Source of the DNA: Salinivibrio kushneri
GTDB taxonomy: Bacteria > Pseudomonadota > Gammaproteobacteria > Enterobacterales > Vibrionaceae
Assembly: GCF_005280275.1 (NCBI RefSeq)
Contig: NZ_CP040021.1
Location: 955,001 to 1,019,000 of the forward strand
Reading direction: 5' to 3'
Length of the DNA: 64,000 bases
The notes under the pieces are model-generated. The model was not told the origin of the DNA, ran no database searches, and saw only the letters and a program-made list of their open reading frames with translations. The position numbers were made by a program, and so were the translations under genes. Every line of letters starts with the position of its first letter. The stretch's first letter is position 1. This document shows positions 35,986 through 45,681 of the stretch, one piece after another.

Positions 35986-37950
35986 ATGATCCGTAAGGTT
36001 TTCTCAGACACCGGTGCGCTGTCTAAAGCGATTGATGGTTTTGTGCCTCGCCAGCCGCAAACAGATATGGCGATTGCTGTTGATACGGCCATTCGTGACC
36101 AAGGCCAGCTCGTGGTGGAAGCGGGCACAGGAACCGGGAAAACCTATGCCTATCTGGCTCCTGTTTTATTAAGTGGTAAAAAGGCCATCATCAGCACTGG
36201 CTCGAAAAATCTGCAAGAGCAGCTTTACCACCGTGATTTACCGCTGATGACGTCAGCCTTGGGCTACACAGGGACGACCGCCTTATTGAAAGGTCGCGTT
36301 AATTACCTGTGTCCAGAGCGACTCGAGCGACAAATTAGTGAGTGCCACCGCCCCGACAGCGAGCCTGGGCAATTGAGTCAGCTGGTTAAAATTCGTGAGT
36401 GGTCGTCCCATACCGAGTCGGGGGATCTAAGTGAATGTGACGCACTGGCTGAAGACAGCCCCCTGATCCCTGTGGTGACGTCCACCAATGACAATTGCCT
36501 TGGTAAAGATTGCCCGAGCTACGAAGATTGCTACGTGGTCAAAGCGCGGCGTCGTGCGATGGATGCCGACGTGGTGGTGGTTAACCATCACCTCTTTTTG
36601 GCTGATGTGGCCATCAAAGAGACGGGGTTTGGCGAGCTGATCCCAGAAGCAGACGTGATGGTGTTTGATGAAGCGCACCAGCTGCCCGATATCGCCAGTC
36701 AGTATTTTGGTCAATCGCTATCTAGTCGACAATTGCAAGATGTTGCCAAAGACATTCATATCGCCTATCGCACTGAGCTACGGGATACGCGTCAACTGGA
36801 AAAAGTCGCTGATCGCCTTTCGCAAGCGGCGATGGATATGCGCTTGGTGATGGGCGAGCCCGGATATCGAGGTAATTGGCGTGAACTTCAGGCTTCGCCC
36901 AGCGTAGAGAAAGAGTTGGTACGATTGGCTGACGCGCTCGAACTTGCCCATGACGTGGTAAAACTATCACTCGGCCGAAGTCAATTGCTTGACGCTGCGT
37001 TTGATCGGATTACCTTATTTAAAGCGCGGCTTGCACGCTTAAAAGATACCTCAATCACCGGATACTCCTATTGGTACGAATGTACGCGGCATCACTTTAG
37101 CCTTAATATCACGCCCTTGTCGGTGGCGGATCGTTTTCGTGAGCAAATGGCCGAACAGGGGGGCGCTTGGATTTTTACCTCCGCAACCTTGGCTGTTGAA
37201 GGGGACTTTGCGCACTTTAACCACCGCCTAGGGATTGACGCTAAGCAGCAAATGACGCTGGAAAGCCCCTTTGATTATCCCAATCAGGCGAGGCTTTGCG
37301 TGCCCCGACACGTGCCGGAAACCAATAGTTTTCGTCGAGCCAACAAACTGGCCGCATTATTGGGACCGGTTATCGAACGTAACCAAGGGCGTTGCTTTTT
37401 CCTATGCACGTCGCATCAAATGGTACGAGAGCTATCAGCCCTGTTTCGTGAGCAGCTGTCATTGCCCGTCCTCATGCAAGGAGAGATGCCCAAGCAGCGC
37501 CTATTGAAAGAATATTTGTCGTTGGGCAATGCTTTGCTGGTGGCGACGGGCGCCTTTTGGGAGGGCATTGATGTGCGTGGGCAAGCGCTTAGTTGTGTGA
37601 TCATCGATAAACTCCCGTTTGCCTCCCCCGATGATCCTTTATTAAAAGCACGAATAGAAGATTGTAAATTGCAAGGGGGCGATCCCTTTGCTCAGGTACA
37701 GATCCCCGAAGCGGTGATCACCCTAAAACAAGGGGTGGGGCGTCTTATTCGGGATCAACAAGATTTTGGTGCACTGGTTATTTGTGACAACCGATTGGTG
37801 ACCCGCGCATACGGCGCAACCTTTTTGCGCAGTTTGCCGGCGATCCCTCGCACGCGGGACTTACACCACATCGACGATTTTTTGTCGGGCAGTGACACCA
37901 ACAGCAACATAATGAACTCGTATTCATTCGATCAACCGATAGAGGGTTAA
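35986..37950 (+). CDS. yoaA: ATP-dependent DNA helicase YoaA (DinG family)
   Basis: YoaA is an XPD/DinG-type 5'-3' helicase with an iron-sulfur cluster; in E. coli it works with the HolC clamp-loader subunit to help repair stalled forks. From ATG 35986 the protein has 654 residues. Walker A is AGTGTGKTYAYL (46-57), the cluster cysteines are spread over VNYLCPERLERQI through NCLGKDCPSYEDC, the DEAH box is MVFDEAHQLPD (about 226), and helicase motif VI is VGRLIRDQQDFG. The frame continues far upstream over a likely -10 box (CATAAT at 35952), so longer starts are unlikely. It abuts tsaB. Confidence 0.93.
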   Translation: MIRKVFSDTGALSKAIDGFVPRQPQTDMAIAVDTAIRDQGQLVVEAGTGTGKTYAYLAPVLLSGKKAIISTGSKNLQEQLYHRDLPLMTSALGYTGTTALLKGRVNYLCPERLERQISECHRPDSEPGQLSQLVKIREWSSHTESGDLSECDALAEDSPLIPVVTSTNDNCLGKDCPSYEDCYVVKARRRAMDADVVVVNHHLFLADVAIKETGFGELIPEADVMVFDEAHQLPDIASQYFGQSLSSRQLQDVAKDIHIAYRTELRDTRQLEKVADRLSQAAMDMRLVMGEPGYRGNWRELQASPSVEKELVRLADALELAHDVVKLSLGRSQLLDAAFDRITLFKARLARLKDTSITGYSYWYECTRHHFSLNITPLSVADRFREQMAEQGGAWIFTSATLAVEGDFAHFNHRLGIDAKQQMTLESPFDYPNQARLCVPRHVPETNSFRRANKLAALLGPVIERNQGRCFFLCTSHQMVRELSALFREQLSLPVLMQGEMPKQRLLKEYLSLGNALLVATGAFWEGIDVRGQALSCVIIDKLPFASPDDPLLKARIEDCKLQGGDPFAQVQIPEAVITLKQGVGRLIRDQQDFGALVICDNRLVTRAYGATFLRSLPAIPRTRDLHHIDDFLSGSDTNSNIMNSYSFDQPIEG

Positions 37951-38646
37951 ATGACGCTACGAATACTGGCCGTAGATACGGCGACCGAAAACTGCTCTGT
38001 CGCACTGTGCTGTGATGACCAGATTATCACGCGCAGCGAAATTGCACCGCGTGAGCATACCAACAAGATCCTTCCCATGGTTGATGAAGTATTGGCAGAA
38101 GCGGGGGTTGAACTGGCGCAGTTAGATGCGCTGGCGTTTGGCCGCGGGCCAGGAAGCTTCACCGGTGTGCGTATTGGCATTGGTATTGCACAAGGTTTAG
38201 CGTTTGGGGCGGATGTACCCATGATTGGTGTCTCAACATTGGCGGCGATGGCAGCACAAAGCTATCGGCTACACAACGCGACCCAAGTACTGGCGGCGAT
38301 TGATGCGCGTATGAGTGAACTCTATGTCGGCCAATATCGGCGGACTGACACTGGCGCATGGCAGTGTGTCGGTGAAGAGAGGGTCGTCGCCCCGGAAGCA
38401 CTCACCCCTGACTGTACTGAGGGAGTGTGGACATTGGCAGGAACCGGTTGGGCAGCCTATCCTGATCTAGCCTCTCGCTTGGCATTGCAGACGGCGTCGT
38501 CAGAGGTGTTATACCCCCAAGCACAAGATATGCTGGAGATTGCTAAGCATGCGTATCATGCGGGAGACATGGTCGCAGCGGAACTTGCTAGCCCCACATA
38601 TCTGCGGGACAAAGTCACTTGGAAAAAGTTACCCGGGCGCGAATAA
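37951..38646 (+). CDS. tsaB: tRNA threonylcarbamoyladenosine protein TsaB
   Basis: TsaB (YeaZ) is part of the complex with TsaD and TsaE that places threonylcarbamoyl on A37 of ANN-decoding tRNAs. The 231-residue protein has the ASKHA fold start [15 protein letters not shown], the helix with [17 protein letters not shown], and [23 protein letters not shown] (about 64-86), the best-conserved segment, used for dimerisation with TsaD. Its ATG directly follows the yoaA stop, the same pair as in E. coli and Vibrio. A short unknown gene follows after 32 bases. Confidence 0.95.
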   Translation: MTLRILAVDTATENCSVALCCDDQIITRSEIAPREHTNKILPMVDEVLAEAGVELAQLDALAFGRGPGSFTGVRIGIGIAQGLAFGADVPMIGVSTLAAMAAQSYRLHNATQVLAAIDARMSELYVGQYRRTDTGAWQCVGEERVVAPEALTPDCTEGVWTLAGTGWAAYPDLASRLALQTASSEVLYPQAQDMLEIAKHAYHAGDMVAAELASPTYLRDKVTWKKLPGRE

Positions 38647-38678
38647 CCCCCATGAGGCCGGCAGCATAGGACGTGAAT

Positions 38679-38981
38679 ATGGTATCGATTAACGGTGTAT
38701 CCTCCCCACAGACAAACCGGCCTAACCACCCCCAGCGCACAGGCAAAAAGCCGCAAACCACGCGCAAGCAAACGCCCAAGACGACACAGGTGGCTAAGGC
38801 GGTGCGCCAAGGTGTCGATCCCGCCGCGATTGCGCAAGCCGAGCAGGCGAAGCAAGAGTACGTGCAATATGATTTGCCGGACGGTCGCGGCCGTCAAGCG
38901 ATGGCTTCCTATTTCGCGGTGTTAAATCAAGCCAGGCGAGAGGAACTGATCAACTTAGTGGGCGTCGATATCTATGTATGA
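38679..38981 (+). CDS. Small conserved hypothetical protein
   Basis: A 100-residue protein I do not recognise beyond its place: in vibrios a small unknown ORF lies between tsaB and slp. The N-terminal half is basic and low in complexity (rich in Pro, Thr, Gln, Lys) and probably disordered. The C-terminal half, AIAQAEQAKQEYVQYDLPDG then MASYFAVLNQARREELINLVGVDIYV, looks helical and likely folded. No signal peptide or membrane helix. AGGA seven bases before ATG 38679 sets the start. It is co-directional with tsaB and slp, and probably in one operon with them. Confidence 0.75.
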   Translation: MVSINGVSSPQTNRPNHPQRTGKKPQTTRKQTPKTTQVAKAVRQGVDPAAIAQAEQAKQEYVQYDLPDGRGRQAMASYFAVLNQARREELINLVGVDIYV

Positions 38982-39003
38982 TGTGGCGTGAAAGGAGCCT
39001 GAT

Positions 39004-39549
39004 ATGAAATCTTACTTGTTTGCCTTATGCGGCGTGCTATTACTGAGTGGCTGTACCAGTTTGCCTGAGTCATTAAAAGGCCGGATGGACCAGCCCGTGA
39101 CCGAATACCCGGTGGTCGCGAAAATGACCCAAGCAAATCAAGGAGAAGAGGTACGCCTTGGGGGCTTGATTGTCGGGGTGAATAATCGTGAGCAGGACTC
39201 CGTGGTTGAAATCGTGGCCTTGCCCACGTCGACAGCGGGTCGGCCTGATATCGATGCCTCTTCACTGGGGCGCTTCAAAGCGATTTTTACTGGCTTTATT
39301 GAACCGGCTGATTATGCCAAAGGCCGGCCAATAACGGTGTTGGGCGACTTTCAGGGCCGTCAGGCGGGAAAGGTGGGGGATTATTCCTATGATTACCCCG
39401 TGCTTAAGGTAAAAGGGCATCAGCTTTGGGATATTGAACAGCATGTGGTTGATGATGACAGACCTTATTGCTATGGCTTGTACTGCTCCCGAGTGCGCAT
39501 TGGCGTTGGCACGGGACGGGTGCAAAGCGTGATTAGTTTACCTTATTAG
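39004..39549 (+). CDS. slp: Slp family outer membrane lipoprotein
   Basis: Slp is a starvation- and stationary-phase-inducible outer membrane lipoprotein in E. coli; its biochemical role is unclear. The 181-residue precursor has a signal peptide ending in the lipobox LLSGC (Cys17), and the mature part carries EEVRLGGLIVGVNNREQDSVVEIVALPT, ARFKAIFTGFIEPADYAKGRPITVLGDFQG and DYPVLKVKGHQLWD, the Slp core. GGAG precedes the ATG. It lies 22 bases after the small unknown gene and 18 bases before a hydrolase. Function in this context is not clear from sequence. Confidence 0.9.
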   Translation: MKSYLFALCGVLLLSGCTSLPESLKGRMDQPVTEYPVVAKMTQANQGEEVRLGGLIVGVNNREQDSVVEIVALPTSTAGRPDIDASSLGRFKAIFTGFIEPADYAKGRPITVLGDFQGRQAGKVGDYSYDYPVLKVKGHQLWDIEQHVVDDDRPYCYGLYCSRVRIGVGTGRVQSVISLPY

Positions 39550-39567
39550 CCCTCAAATGGGATCGTG

Positions 39568-40542
39568 ATGATGACACCGCCATTGACGGAGACATTCGAG
39601 GCATTATTGGCGTCTGATCCGGCAGCACTCGGGTTATCGTCTGGCTTAACGCCGACCTCGATGCGACTTAATGATGTGACAGTGGCCGCGGCAACACGCC
39701 CGGCGACCGGCTTAGCGCCAACATTGGTTTTTTTACATGGTTGGCAAGACAACCTGGCGAGTTTTCATTCGCTGATCCCCATGCTGGCCCAAGACTACGG
39801 GTTACTGATGTTTGATTGGCCTGGGCATGGTTTGTCTGAGCATAAAGCCGGGGATTATCATTACCCGTTTTTCGATTATCTCGACAGTTTGCATCAAATC
39901 CTTCACCAGACACCTTGTTCGCAATCGGAGAATTCGCAATCGGAGCAAACAGGGCCCGTCATATTGGTGGGGCATTCATTGGGAGGCCTAGTGGCCAGCT
40001 GTTATGCAGCCAGCTTTCCAGCATCAATCGCGGGGGTTATCTCGATAGAAGCATTGGGGCCTATTGTTGAGCCTGAACATAAAATCACCGAACGCATGGC
40101 GAAAAGTCTTAATCAGCGCTTAAATTCAGTGCAAAAAACACCACGTCTCTTTGATTCTGCGATGAAGGCGCTACAATTGCGCGCATCCATTAATAAAGTC
40201 GCCGGTCAGTTATTGATGCCACTGGTTGCTCGCGGGATTGAGACATGCAGCCATGGTGTGCGTTGGCGTCATGATCCCAAACTTGGTGGTGAGCCCCTGT
40301 ATCGCATGGCGCCCGGCCATGGAGAGTCGATTATTCGAGCGATTGAATGCCCTGTGCTGGCGATTCGCGCGACAGATGGGTATCCTGCGCTTCGCTCTGC
40401 CGATGCCGCGCAACGAGCCACGTGGTTTAAGCAATTGACACTCATTGAGATCCCCGGGACACACCATTGTCACCTTCAGCAACCGCAACAAACTGTGTCG
40501 TTAATAACGGATTTTGTGACCAAAATTCAAACGCGCACTTAA
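39568..40542 (+). CDS. Alpha/beta hydrolase
   Basis: A 324-residue alpha/beta-hydrolase with the oxyanion loop FLHGWQDNLASFHSLIPML (about 52-70), the nucleophile elbow GHSLGGLVASCYAA (near 131), and the catalytic His in PGTHHCHLQQP near the C terminus. A cap domain of about 80 residues lies between. Vibrios keep this gene immediately before fadD, which suggests a role with acyl substrates, but that is association only. Three starts are possible in a row (GTG 39565, ATG 39568, ATG 39571); GGGA spacing favours the middle one. The gap to fadD (121 bp) holds an operator-like repeat. Confidence 0.88.
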   Translation: MMTPPLTETFEALLASDPAALGLSSGLTPTSMRLNDVTVAAATRPATGLAPTLVFLHGWQDNLASFHSLIPMLAQDYGLLMFDWPGHGLSEHKAGDYHYPFFDYLDSLHQILHQTPCSQSENSQSEQTGPVILVGHSLGGLVASCYAASFPASIAGVISIEALGPIVEPEHKITERMAKSLNQRLNSVQKTPRLFDSAMKALQLRASINKVAGQLLMPLVARGIETCSHGVRWRHDPKLGGEPLYRMAPGHGESIIRAIECPVLAIRATDGYPALRSADAAQRATWFKQLTLIEIPGTHHCHLQQPQQTVSLITDFVTKIQTRT

Positions 40543-40583
40543 AATGCTCGTGTAAAAATAATGTTAACGCTATGGTGGGCAGG

Positions 40584-40599
40584 TTAAACACCTGTTTGA
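40584..40599. promoter_or_regulatory. PsrA-like palindrome upstream of fadD
   Basis: TTAAACACCTGTTTGA contains the AAAC-N4-GTTT core described for PsrA, a fatty-acid-responsive TetR-type repressor, and lies about 65 bases before fadD. It overlaps another inverted repeat, CAGGT/ACCTG. No FadR-like box was found here. Assignment is tentative. Confidence 0.35.
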
Positions 40600-40621
40600 A
40601 TTATGCCTCGCGTCGATCGAA

Positions 40622-40639
40622 GCAGGCAAAATAGCCTGC
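40622..40639 (+). other. Leader hairpin of fadD
   Basis: GCAGGC and GCCTGC pair perfectly around AAAATA, 24 bases before the fadD start. There is no T tract, so it is a leader stem, not a terminator. Confidence 0.4.
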
Positions 40640-40663
40640 AAGTTAACACATAGGAGAAAGCCA

Positions 40664-42355
40664 GTGGAAAAGGTATGGCTTAATCGTTACCCGTCGGACG
40701 TGCCGGCGGAAATAGATCCAGATGCCCATCGCTCTCTGGTCGAGATGTTTGAACATTCTGTCCAGCAGTACGCGGATCAAACTGCCTTCATGAATATGGG
40801 GCAGGTCATGACATTTCGTAAACTGGAAGAGCGCAGCCGTGCGTTTGCTGCCTATCTACAAAACGAGCTGAAACTGAAAAAAGGCGATCGCGTTGCCATT
40901 ATGATGCCAAACTTGCTGCAATATCCGATTGCCTTGTTTGGTATTTTACGAGCCGGTTGTGTGGCCGTGAACGTGAACCCGTTATACACCCCTCGTGAGC
41001 TTGAGCACCAATTAACGGATGCCGGAGCAAAAGCGATCGTGATTGTGAGTAACTTTGCTCACACGCTAGAGAAAGTGGTCGACAATACGCCGGTTAAACA
41101 TGTGGTACTGACCAGTTTGGGCGAACAGTTGCCACGTGCCAAAGGGACTCTGGTTAACTTCGTGGTCAAATACGTCAAAAAAATGGTGCCTAAGTATCAT
41201 TTGCCGCATGCCACCTCCATGCGCCAAGCGCTGCGCCGAGGCCGACGTATGCAATATGTGAAGCCTTTTTTGAAAGGCGAAGACATTGCGTTTTTACAAT
41301 ATACCGGTGGCACCACGGGGTTGGCGAAAGGCGCCGTACTCACTCACAGAAATATGCTGGCTAACGTTTATCAAGCTAAAGGGACGTATCAGCCGGTACT
41401 TAATGCAGGTGAGGAGTTGGTGGTCACCGCATTGCCGCTTTATCACGTCTTCGCGCTCACGGTGAATTGCCTATTGTTTATTGAAATGGGTGGGCAAAAT
41501 CTACTGATCACCAATCCACGCGATATTCCAGGTTTTGTCAAAGAGCTACAAAAGTACCCGTTTACAGCCATCACAGGTGTGAACACGCTGTTTAATGCGC
41601 TGCTCCATAACGAAGACTTCCATGAGTTGGACTTTTCTAACTTGCGCTTGACCGTTGGTGGTGGCATGGCCGTGCAAAGGGCGGTTGCGGAAAATTGGAA
41701 AAAGCTGACTGGCAAGCATCTGCTTGAAGGATACGGGTTAACGGAATGTTCGCCACTGGTAGCGGCCTATCCTTATGATTTACGTGACTACAACGGCTCC
41801 ATTGGATTGCCCGTGCCATCGACCGAGGTGCGCATCGTCGATGATCAGGGTGACGATGTGGCGGACAACCAGCCGGGTGAGTTGTTAGTGCGTGGCCCGC
41901 AAGTGATGCAAGGGTATTGGAATCGTCCAGAGGCGACACGAGAAAGCATCGACGAACAAGGTTGGTTAGCCACTGGTGATGTGGTGCAGTTCGATGATGA
42001 TGGTTTCTTGCATATTGTCGATCGCAAAAAGGACATGATCCTTGTCTCTGGTTTTAATGTGTATCCCAATGAAGTGGAAGATGTCGTTGCGTTGCATGAC
42101 AAGGTGCTAGAAGTTGCCGCCATTGGCCAGCCAGATGAGAATTCTGGGGAAGTGGTTAAAATTTGTGTGGTCAAAAAAGATCCGTCGCTTACGCGAGATG
42201 ATCTTGTGGCGCACTGTCGCAAACACCTCACTGGATACAAGGTGCCACGGGTGGTGGAATTTAGAGATGAACTGCCTAAAACCAATGTGGGTAAAATTCT
42301 GCGTCGAGAGCTACGCGATGAACCACAAGCCACCGAGCAAAAAGCGTCAGCTTAA
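40664..42355 (+). CDS. fadD: Long-chain fatty acid CoA ligase
   Basis: FadD activates incoming long-chain fatty acids to acyl-CoA at the inner membrane, the entry to beta-oxidation and the source of the ligand for FadR. The 563-residue protein is the size of E. coli FadD. The AMP-binding loop is [12 protein letters not shown] (about 213-224), the adenine motif [10 protein letters not shown], the FACS signature region [31 protein letters not shown], and the C-terminal lysine is in [13 protein letters not shown]. The start is GTG with AGGAGA nine bases upstream. Ends in a strong terminator. Confidence 0.96.
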   Translation: MEKVWLNRYPSDVPAEIDPDAHRSLVEMFEHSVQQYADQTAFMNMGQVMTFRKLEERSRAFAAYLQNELKLKKGDRVAIMMPNLLQYPIALFGILRAGCVAVNVNPLYTPRELEHQLTDAGAKAIVIVSNFAHTLEKVVDNTPVKHVVLTSLGEQLPRAKGTLVNFVVKYVKKMVPKYHLPHATSMRQALRRGRRMQYVKPFLKGEDIAFLQYTGGTTGLAKGAVLTHRNMLANVYQAKGTYQPVLNAGEELVVTALPLYHVFALTVNCLLFIEMGGQNLLITNPRDIPGFVKELQKYPFTAITGVNTLFNALLHNEDFHELDFSNLRLTVGGGMAVQRAVAENWKKLTGKHLLEGYGLTECSPLVAAYPYDLRDYNGSIGLPVPSTEVRIVDDQGDDVADNQPGELLVRGPQVMQGYWNRPEATRESIDEQGWLATGDVVQFDDDGFLHIVDRKKDMILVSGFNVYPNEVEDVVALHDKVLEVAAIGQPDENSGEVVKICVVKKDPSLTRDDLVAHCRKHLTGYKVPRVVEFRDELPKTNVGKILRRELRDEPQATEQKASA

Positions 42356-42400
42356 TGCGAACCGATCCAGAAAAGGGTAAACTGTCGATAACGAATCACG

Positions 42401-42427
42401 AAATGCCGGCCTCGCCGGCATTTTCTT
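42401..42427 (+). terminator. Terminator of fadD
   Basis: AAATGCCGGC and GCCGGCATTT pair around CTC, followed by TTTTCTTT. The rnd start codon lies immediately after, inside or just past the T tract. Confidence 0.88.
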
Positions 42428-42440
42428 TATGGGCTTTTTT

Positions 42441-43592
42441 GTGAACTATCAACAAATCACCACCGATCAACAGCTGGTCGATATCTGCGCACACTTCCGT
42501 GACCAAGCCGTTGTGATGCTTGATACCGAGTTTGTCCGTACGCGTACCTTTTATGCACGACTGGGGCTGGTTCAGATTTATGATGGCGAGCAACTGGTGC
42601 TGGTTGACCCGCTAGCCATTGATGATCTTTCCCCGTTATGGGCGCTGTTGACTGACACCCAGGTCACCAAGGTGTTACATGCGAGTAGCGAAGACTTAGA
42701 GGTTTTTCAGCACTACGCGGGCGTATTGCCAACTCCCATGATAGACACCCAAATCGTCGCCGCTTTTTTAGGTCATGGCGTCTCCGAGGGCTTCGCAAGC
42801 TTAGTGGAGCGTTATGTCGGCGTGAGCTTAGATAAAGGAGAATCGCGCACTGATTGGTGTGCGCGTCCCTTAACCGAAAAGCAACAACAGTATGCGGCCG
42901 CTGATGTCTATTACTTGCTGCCGCTTTATCAAGCGCTGACGCAAGCCCTATCCGATACGCAGTGGCATGACGCCATGGTAGAAGAGTGTGGTCTGTTGTG
43001 CCGTAAAAAGCAGTGGGTAAAGCCGGATGAAGCGGCTTATCTCGATATTAAGTATGCGTGGCAGCTTAAGCCTCAACAGTTAGCGGTATTGCAAACCCTT
43101 GCCAAGTGGCGAGCAAAGGAAGCGCGTCGCCGGAATATGGCTCTTAATTTTATCGTTAAAGAGCAAAACCTCTGGAAAATGGCGCGTTATGGTATTCGTA
43201 CCGTTGAGCAAATGAACGAGCATGGGTTCGACAAATTTGAAGTACGCTATCATGCGCAAACCTTGATAAAGTTGGCCACCCAAGCGGATAAAACCCCGTT
43301 AGCCAAATGCCCGCCGGCCATCACACGTTTAGTTGATGAACCCGGGTATAAGTCGGTGATTAAAGCGATGAAGGAGCAGGTGCAAGCCGAGGCCGATAGA
43401 TCAGGCTTAGCGCCTGAGTTTATTGGCTCCAAAAAGCAGCTTAATCAATTGATGACTTGGGTATGGCGAGAGGAGTGTCAAGAAGATAAACGCCCTGACT
43501 TAGCCTCGGGGTGGCGCTTTCGATTAGTGGGAGAAACATTGCTGACGATGATCCCTAACGCCCCAGGGGCATCGTCATCATCTCGCGCATAA
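42441..43592 (+). CDS. rnd: Ribonuclease D
   Basis: RNase D is a 3'-5' exonuclease that trims tRNA and other small RNA precursors. From GTG 42441 the protein has 383 residues. The DEDDy catalytic residues are visible: LDTEFVRTRT (Asp28, Glu30), LHASSEDLEVF, and QYAAADVYYLLPLY. One HRDC domain follows the exonuclease domain (about 210-290), with a second HRDC-like part at the C terminus. ATG 42429 is in frame but stands in the T tract of the fadD terminator; the GTG gives MNYQQITT, the family start. Ribosome sites are weak, in line with low Rnd levels. Confidence 0.92.
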   Translation: MNYQQITTDQQLVDICAHFRDQAVVMLDTEFVRTRTFYARLGLVQIYDGEQLVLVDPLAIDDLSPLWALLTDTQVTKVLHASSEDLEVFQHYAGVLPTPMIDTQIVAAFLGHGVSEGFASLVERYVGVSLDKGESRTDWCARPLTEKQQQYAAADVYYLLPLYQALTQALSDTQWHDAMVEECGLLCRKKQWVKPDEAAYLDIKYAWQLKPQQLAVLQTLAKWRAKEARRRNMALNFIVKEQNLWKMARYGIRTVEQMNEHGFDKFEVRYHAQTLIKLATQADKTPLAKCPPAITRLVDEPGYKSVIKAMKEQVQAEADRSGLAPEFIGSKKQLNQLMTWVWREECQEDKRPDLASGWRFRLVGETLLTMIPNAPGASSSSRA

Positions 43593-43594
43593 AC

Positions 43595-43622
43595 AAAAGC
43601 GGTGGCCTTGAGCCACCGCTTT
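43595..43622. terminator. Bidirectional terminator, rnd / minE
   Basis: AAAGCGGTGGC and GCCACCGCTTT pair perfectly around CTTGA, with an A run to the left and TTTCTG to the right. It lies between converging genes. Confidence 0.85.
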
Positions 43623-43648
43623 CTGTATTCGCCCGTTGTGATTGAGAG

Positions 43649-43918
43649 CTAGCTCTCTTTTCCCTCTTCGGGCAAGGTGACGTTCAGCTCCAAGACGGAC
43701 AGATCATCATCGCCTTGTTCGAGGCTGACAGACACCTGGTCCGGTGCGATATCCACGTATTTTCGGATCACATCTAGAATATCTTGCTTGAGCTGGGGCA
43801 AATAAGTCGGCGCAGGACTATCCGCACTGCGACGCTCGGCAACAATGATTTGTAAACGCTCTTTGGCAATATTGGCCGACTTTTTCTTTGATGGGCGGAA
43901 GAATTCAAGCAGTGCCAC
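43649..43918 (-). CDS. minE: Cell division topological factor MinE
   Basis: MinE drives pole-to-pole oscillation of MinCD by stimulating the MinD ATPase, so that FtsZ assembles at mid-cell. The 89-residue protein has the N-terminal membrane/MinD-binding part ([30 protein letters not shown]), with the hydrophobic LLEFF membrane-targeting start, and the C-terminal topological domain with [18 protein letters not shown]. It starts one base after the minD stop, the last gene of minC-minD-minE. Confidence 0.96.
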   Translation of the reverse strand: MALLEFFRPSKKKSANIAKERLQIIVAERRSADSPAPTYLPQLKQDILDVIRKYVDIAPDQVSVSLEQGDDDLSVLELNVTLPEEGKES

Positions 43919-43919
43919 A

Positions 43920-44732
43920 TTAGCCTCCGAATAAGCGTTTTAGGAAACCTTTGCGCTCTTCCTCAATAAAGCGGAAGGGACGCTCTTCACCCAGCAGGCG
44001 CGCAATAGCATCTTCATAGGCTTGGCCGGCATCAGACTCTTGATCCAGTACCACTGGCTCACCTTTGTTAGAAGCGTGCAATACAGACTGACTTTCAGGG
44101 ATGACCCCTAACAGTGGAATACGCAGGATATCTTCTACATCCTCAACACTGAGCATTTCACCGTTGGTCACACGCGCGGGGTTATAGCGAGTGAGTAATA
44201 AGTGATGTTTTACCGGATCCTCGCCGTTTTCTGCGCGGCGTGACTTAGAATCGAGAATACCAAGAATACGATCAGAGTCGCGCACGGATGACACTTCTGG
44301 ATTGGTGGTCACAATCGCTTCGTCAGCAAAATACAGCGCCATTAATGCGCCGGCTTCAATGCCTGCGGGTGAATCACAAATAATGTATTCAAAGCCAAGT
44401 TCATCCATGTCTTTTAAAACGCGCTCGACACCTTCTTTCGTTAACGCATCTTTGTCGCGCGTCTGAGAGGCGGGCAGAATAAACAAATTTTCTACGCGTT
44501 TGTCTTTAATGAGTGCTTGATGCAGATTGGCTTCGCCGTTAATGACGTTAACAAAATCGTAGACCACGCGGCGCTCACAGCCCATCACCAAATCGAGGTT
44601 ACGTAGGCCAATATCAAAATCAACCACGGCGGTTTTTTTGCCTGTCATGGCCAACCCGGTCGCCAATGCCGCACTCGATGTTGTTTTACCAACACCGCCT
44701 TTACCGGAGGTAATTACAATGATTCGTGCCAT
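43920..44732 (-). CDS. minD: Septum site-determining ATPase MinD
   Basis: MinD is the membrane-bound ATPase that recruits MinC to the poles. The 270-residue length equals that of E. coli. The deviant Walker [14 protein letters not shown] starts at Lys11, the switch is in [12 protein letters not shown], and Asp-Ser-Pro-Ala in [11 protein letters not shown] is the second loop. The C-terminal amphipathic helix [13 protein letters not shown] is the membrane-targeting sequence. It lies 17 bases after minC and 1 base before minE. Confidence 0.97.
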   Translation of the reverse strand: MARIIVITSGKGGVGKTTSSAALATGLAMTGKKTAVVDFDIGLRNLDLVMGCERRVVYDFVNVINGEANLHQALIKDKRVENLFILPASQTRDKDALTKEGVERVLKDMDELGFEYIICDSPAGIEAGALMALYFADEAIVTTNPEVSSVRDSDRILGILDSKSRRAENGEDPVKHHLLLTRYNPARVTNGEMLSVEDVEDILRIPLLGVIPESQSVLHASNKGEPVVLDQESDAGQAYEDAIARLLGEERPFRFIEEERKGFLKRLFGG

Positions 44733-44749
44733 TCCTCTTCCTTATTCTC

Positions 44750-45412
44750 TTATAGCGTGAGGGGGTCAATGTGTAAGCTTTCTTGATTAAGCGAGACCAT
44801 AGAAGGCCGCTCTATATGTTCTGATGGAATTTTATCACTGAGCCAATAGCTTCCTGCTACGGACAATAATTCTGACTGAAGGTTCTGACAATAAATACGC
44901 GCTTGTTTTTGTCCACTTGCACCGGCAATGGCTCGGCCACGCAAAACGCCATAGATATGGATACTGCCATCGGCAATCACTTCCGCGCCGGCACTCACAT
45001 GATTGAGGATCACCAGGTCGGCGTTTTTTGCATAGATTTGCTGACCTGAACGCACAGGGGCGGTGACCACTTTTGCAGGCGGCTGAATCGGATCGGCAAC
45101 TCGGGATTGCTTGCTCGACTTGAGCACGGCTAATTGCGCATCCAGCGCAAGCTCACGCGTATCATTGTGGGTGACGCCGGTCAGCCCAACGAGAATCATG
45201 CCTGTGGCTTGTAAGCATTGCTTTAAGGCACCGATATCAGGGCATTGTGATAGACGGCTAATGTCAGCGACAACAGGAGCGCCTTGAAAAAAGGCCGGTG
45301 CTTGGGTGACTTTCTCTGTCAAAACATTGGCAGCGGCAGCAAAATTATCGTCAACGAGGTGGAGGACGGAAAGGGTAAAGGTTGAGCCTTTCAACTCCGG
45401 TTGTTTGAGCAT
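44750..45412 (-). CDS. minC: Septum inhibitor MinC
   Basis: MinC blocks FtsZ polymerisation away from mid-cell. The protein has an N-terminal FtsZ-binding domain (from LKGSTFTLSVLHLVDDNF) and a C-terminal beta-helix that binds MinD and FtsZ (GQQIYAKNADLVILNHVSAGAEVIADGSIHIYGVLRGRAIAGASG). From ATG 45412 it has 220 residues, the length of V. cholerae MinC; an upstream ATG at 45436 adds eight residues but has no ribosome site, while GGGA lies nine bases before the one chosen. First gene of minCDE. A 245-bp region with palindromes precedes it. Confidence 0.94.
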   Translation of the reverse strand: MLKQPELKGSTFTLSVLHLVDDNFAAAANVLTEKVTQAPAFFQGAPVVADISRLSQCPDIGALKQCLQATGMILVGLTGVTHNDTRELALDAQLAVLKSSKQSRVADPIQPPAKVVTAPVRSGQQIYAKNADLVILNHVSAGAEVIADGSIHIYGVLRGRAIAGASGQKQARIYCQNLQSELLSVAGSYWLSDKIPSEHIERPSMVSLNQESLHIDPLTL

Positions 45413-45681
45413 GTTATTCGATCCCGGTTTTGTCATTTAAACACGAGTCAGACGCGCATTATCAGACGTTGGATAGCATGGTATATTCACAGCGCCAATG
45501 CGGCAAGCAGGGTTTGCCGTTGATGCGGCATTTCTCCCTTTAATGGTGTTTTTTTAACATTTGAATGAGAAATGGCAGCAGAAACGTGTTTTGACACACT
45601 TTGCTGCAAAGCTTAACAAACCTTTACCCCAAGATGACAATCTATCGCCTGTAATATGGCACGCTCATGAGGACTTTTGAG

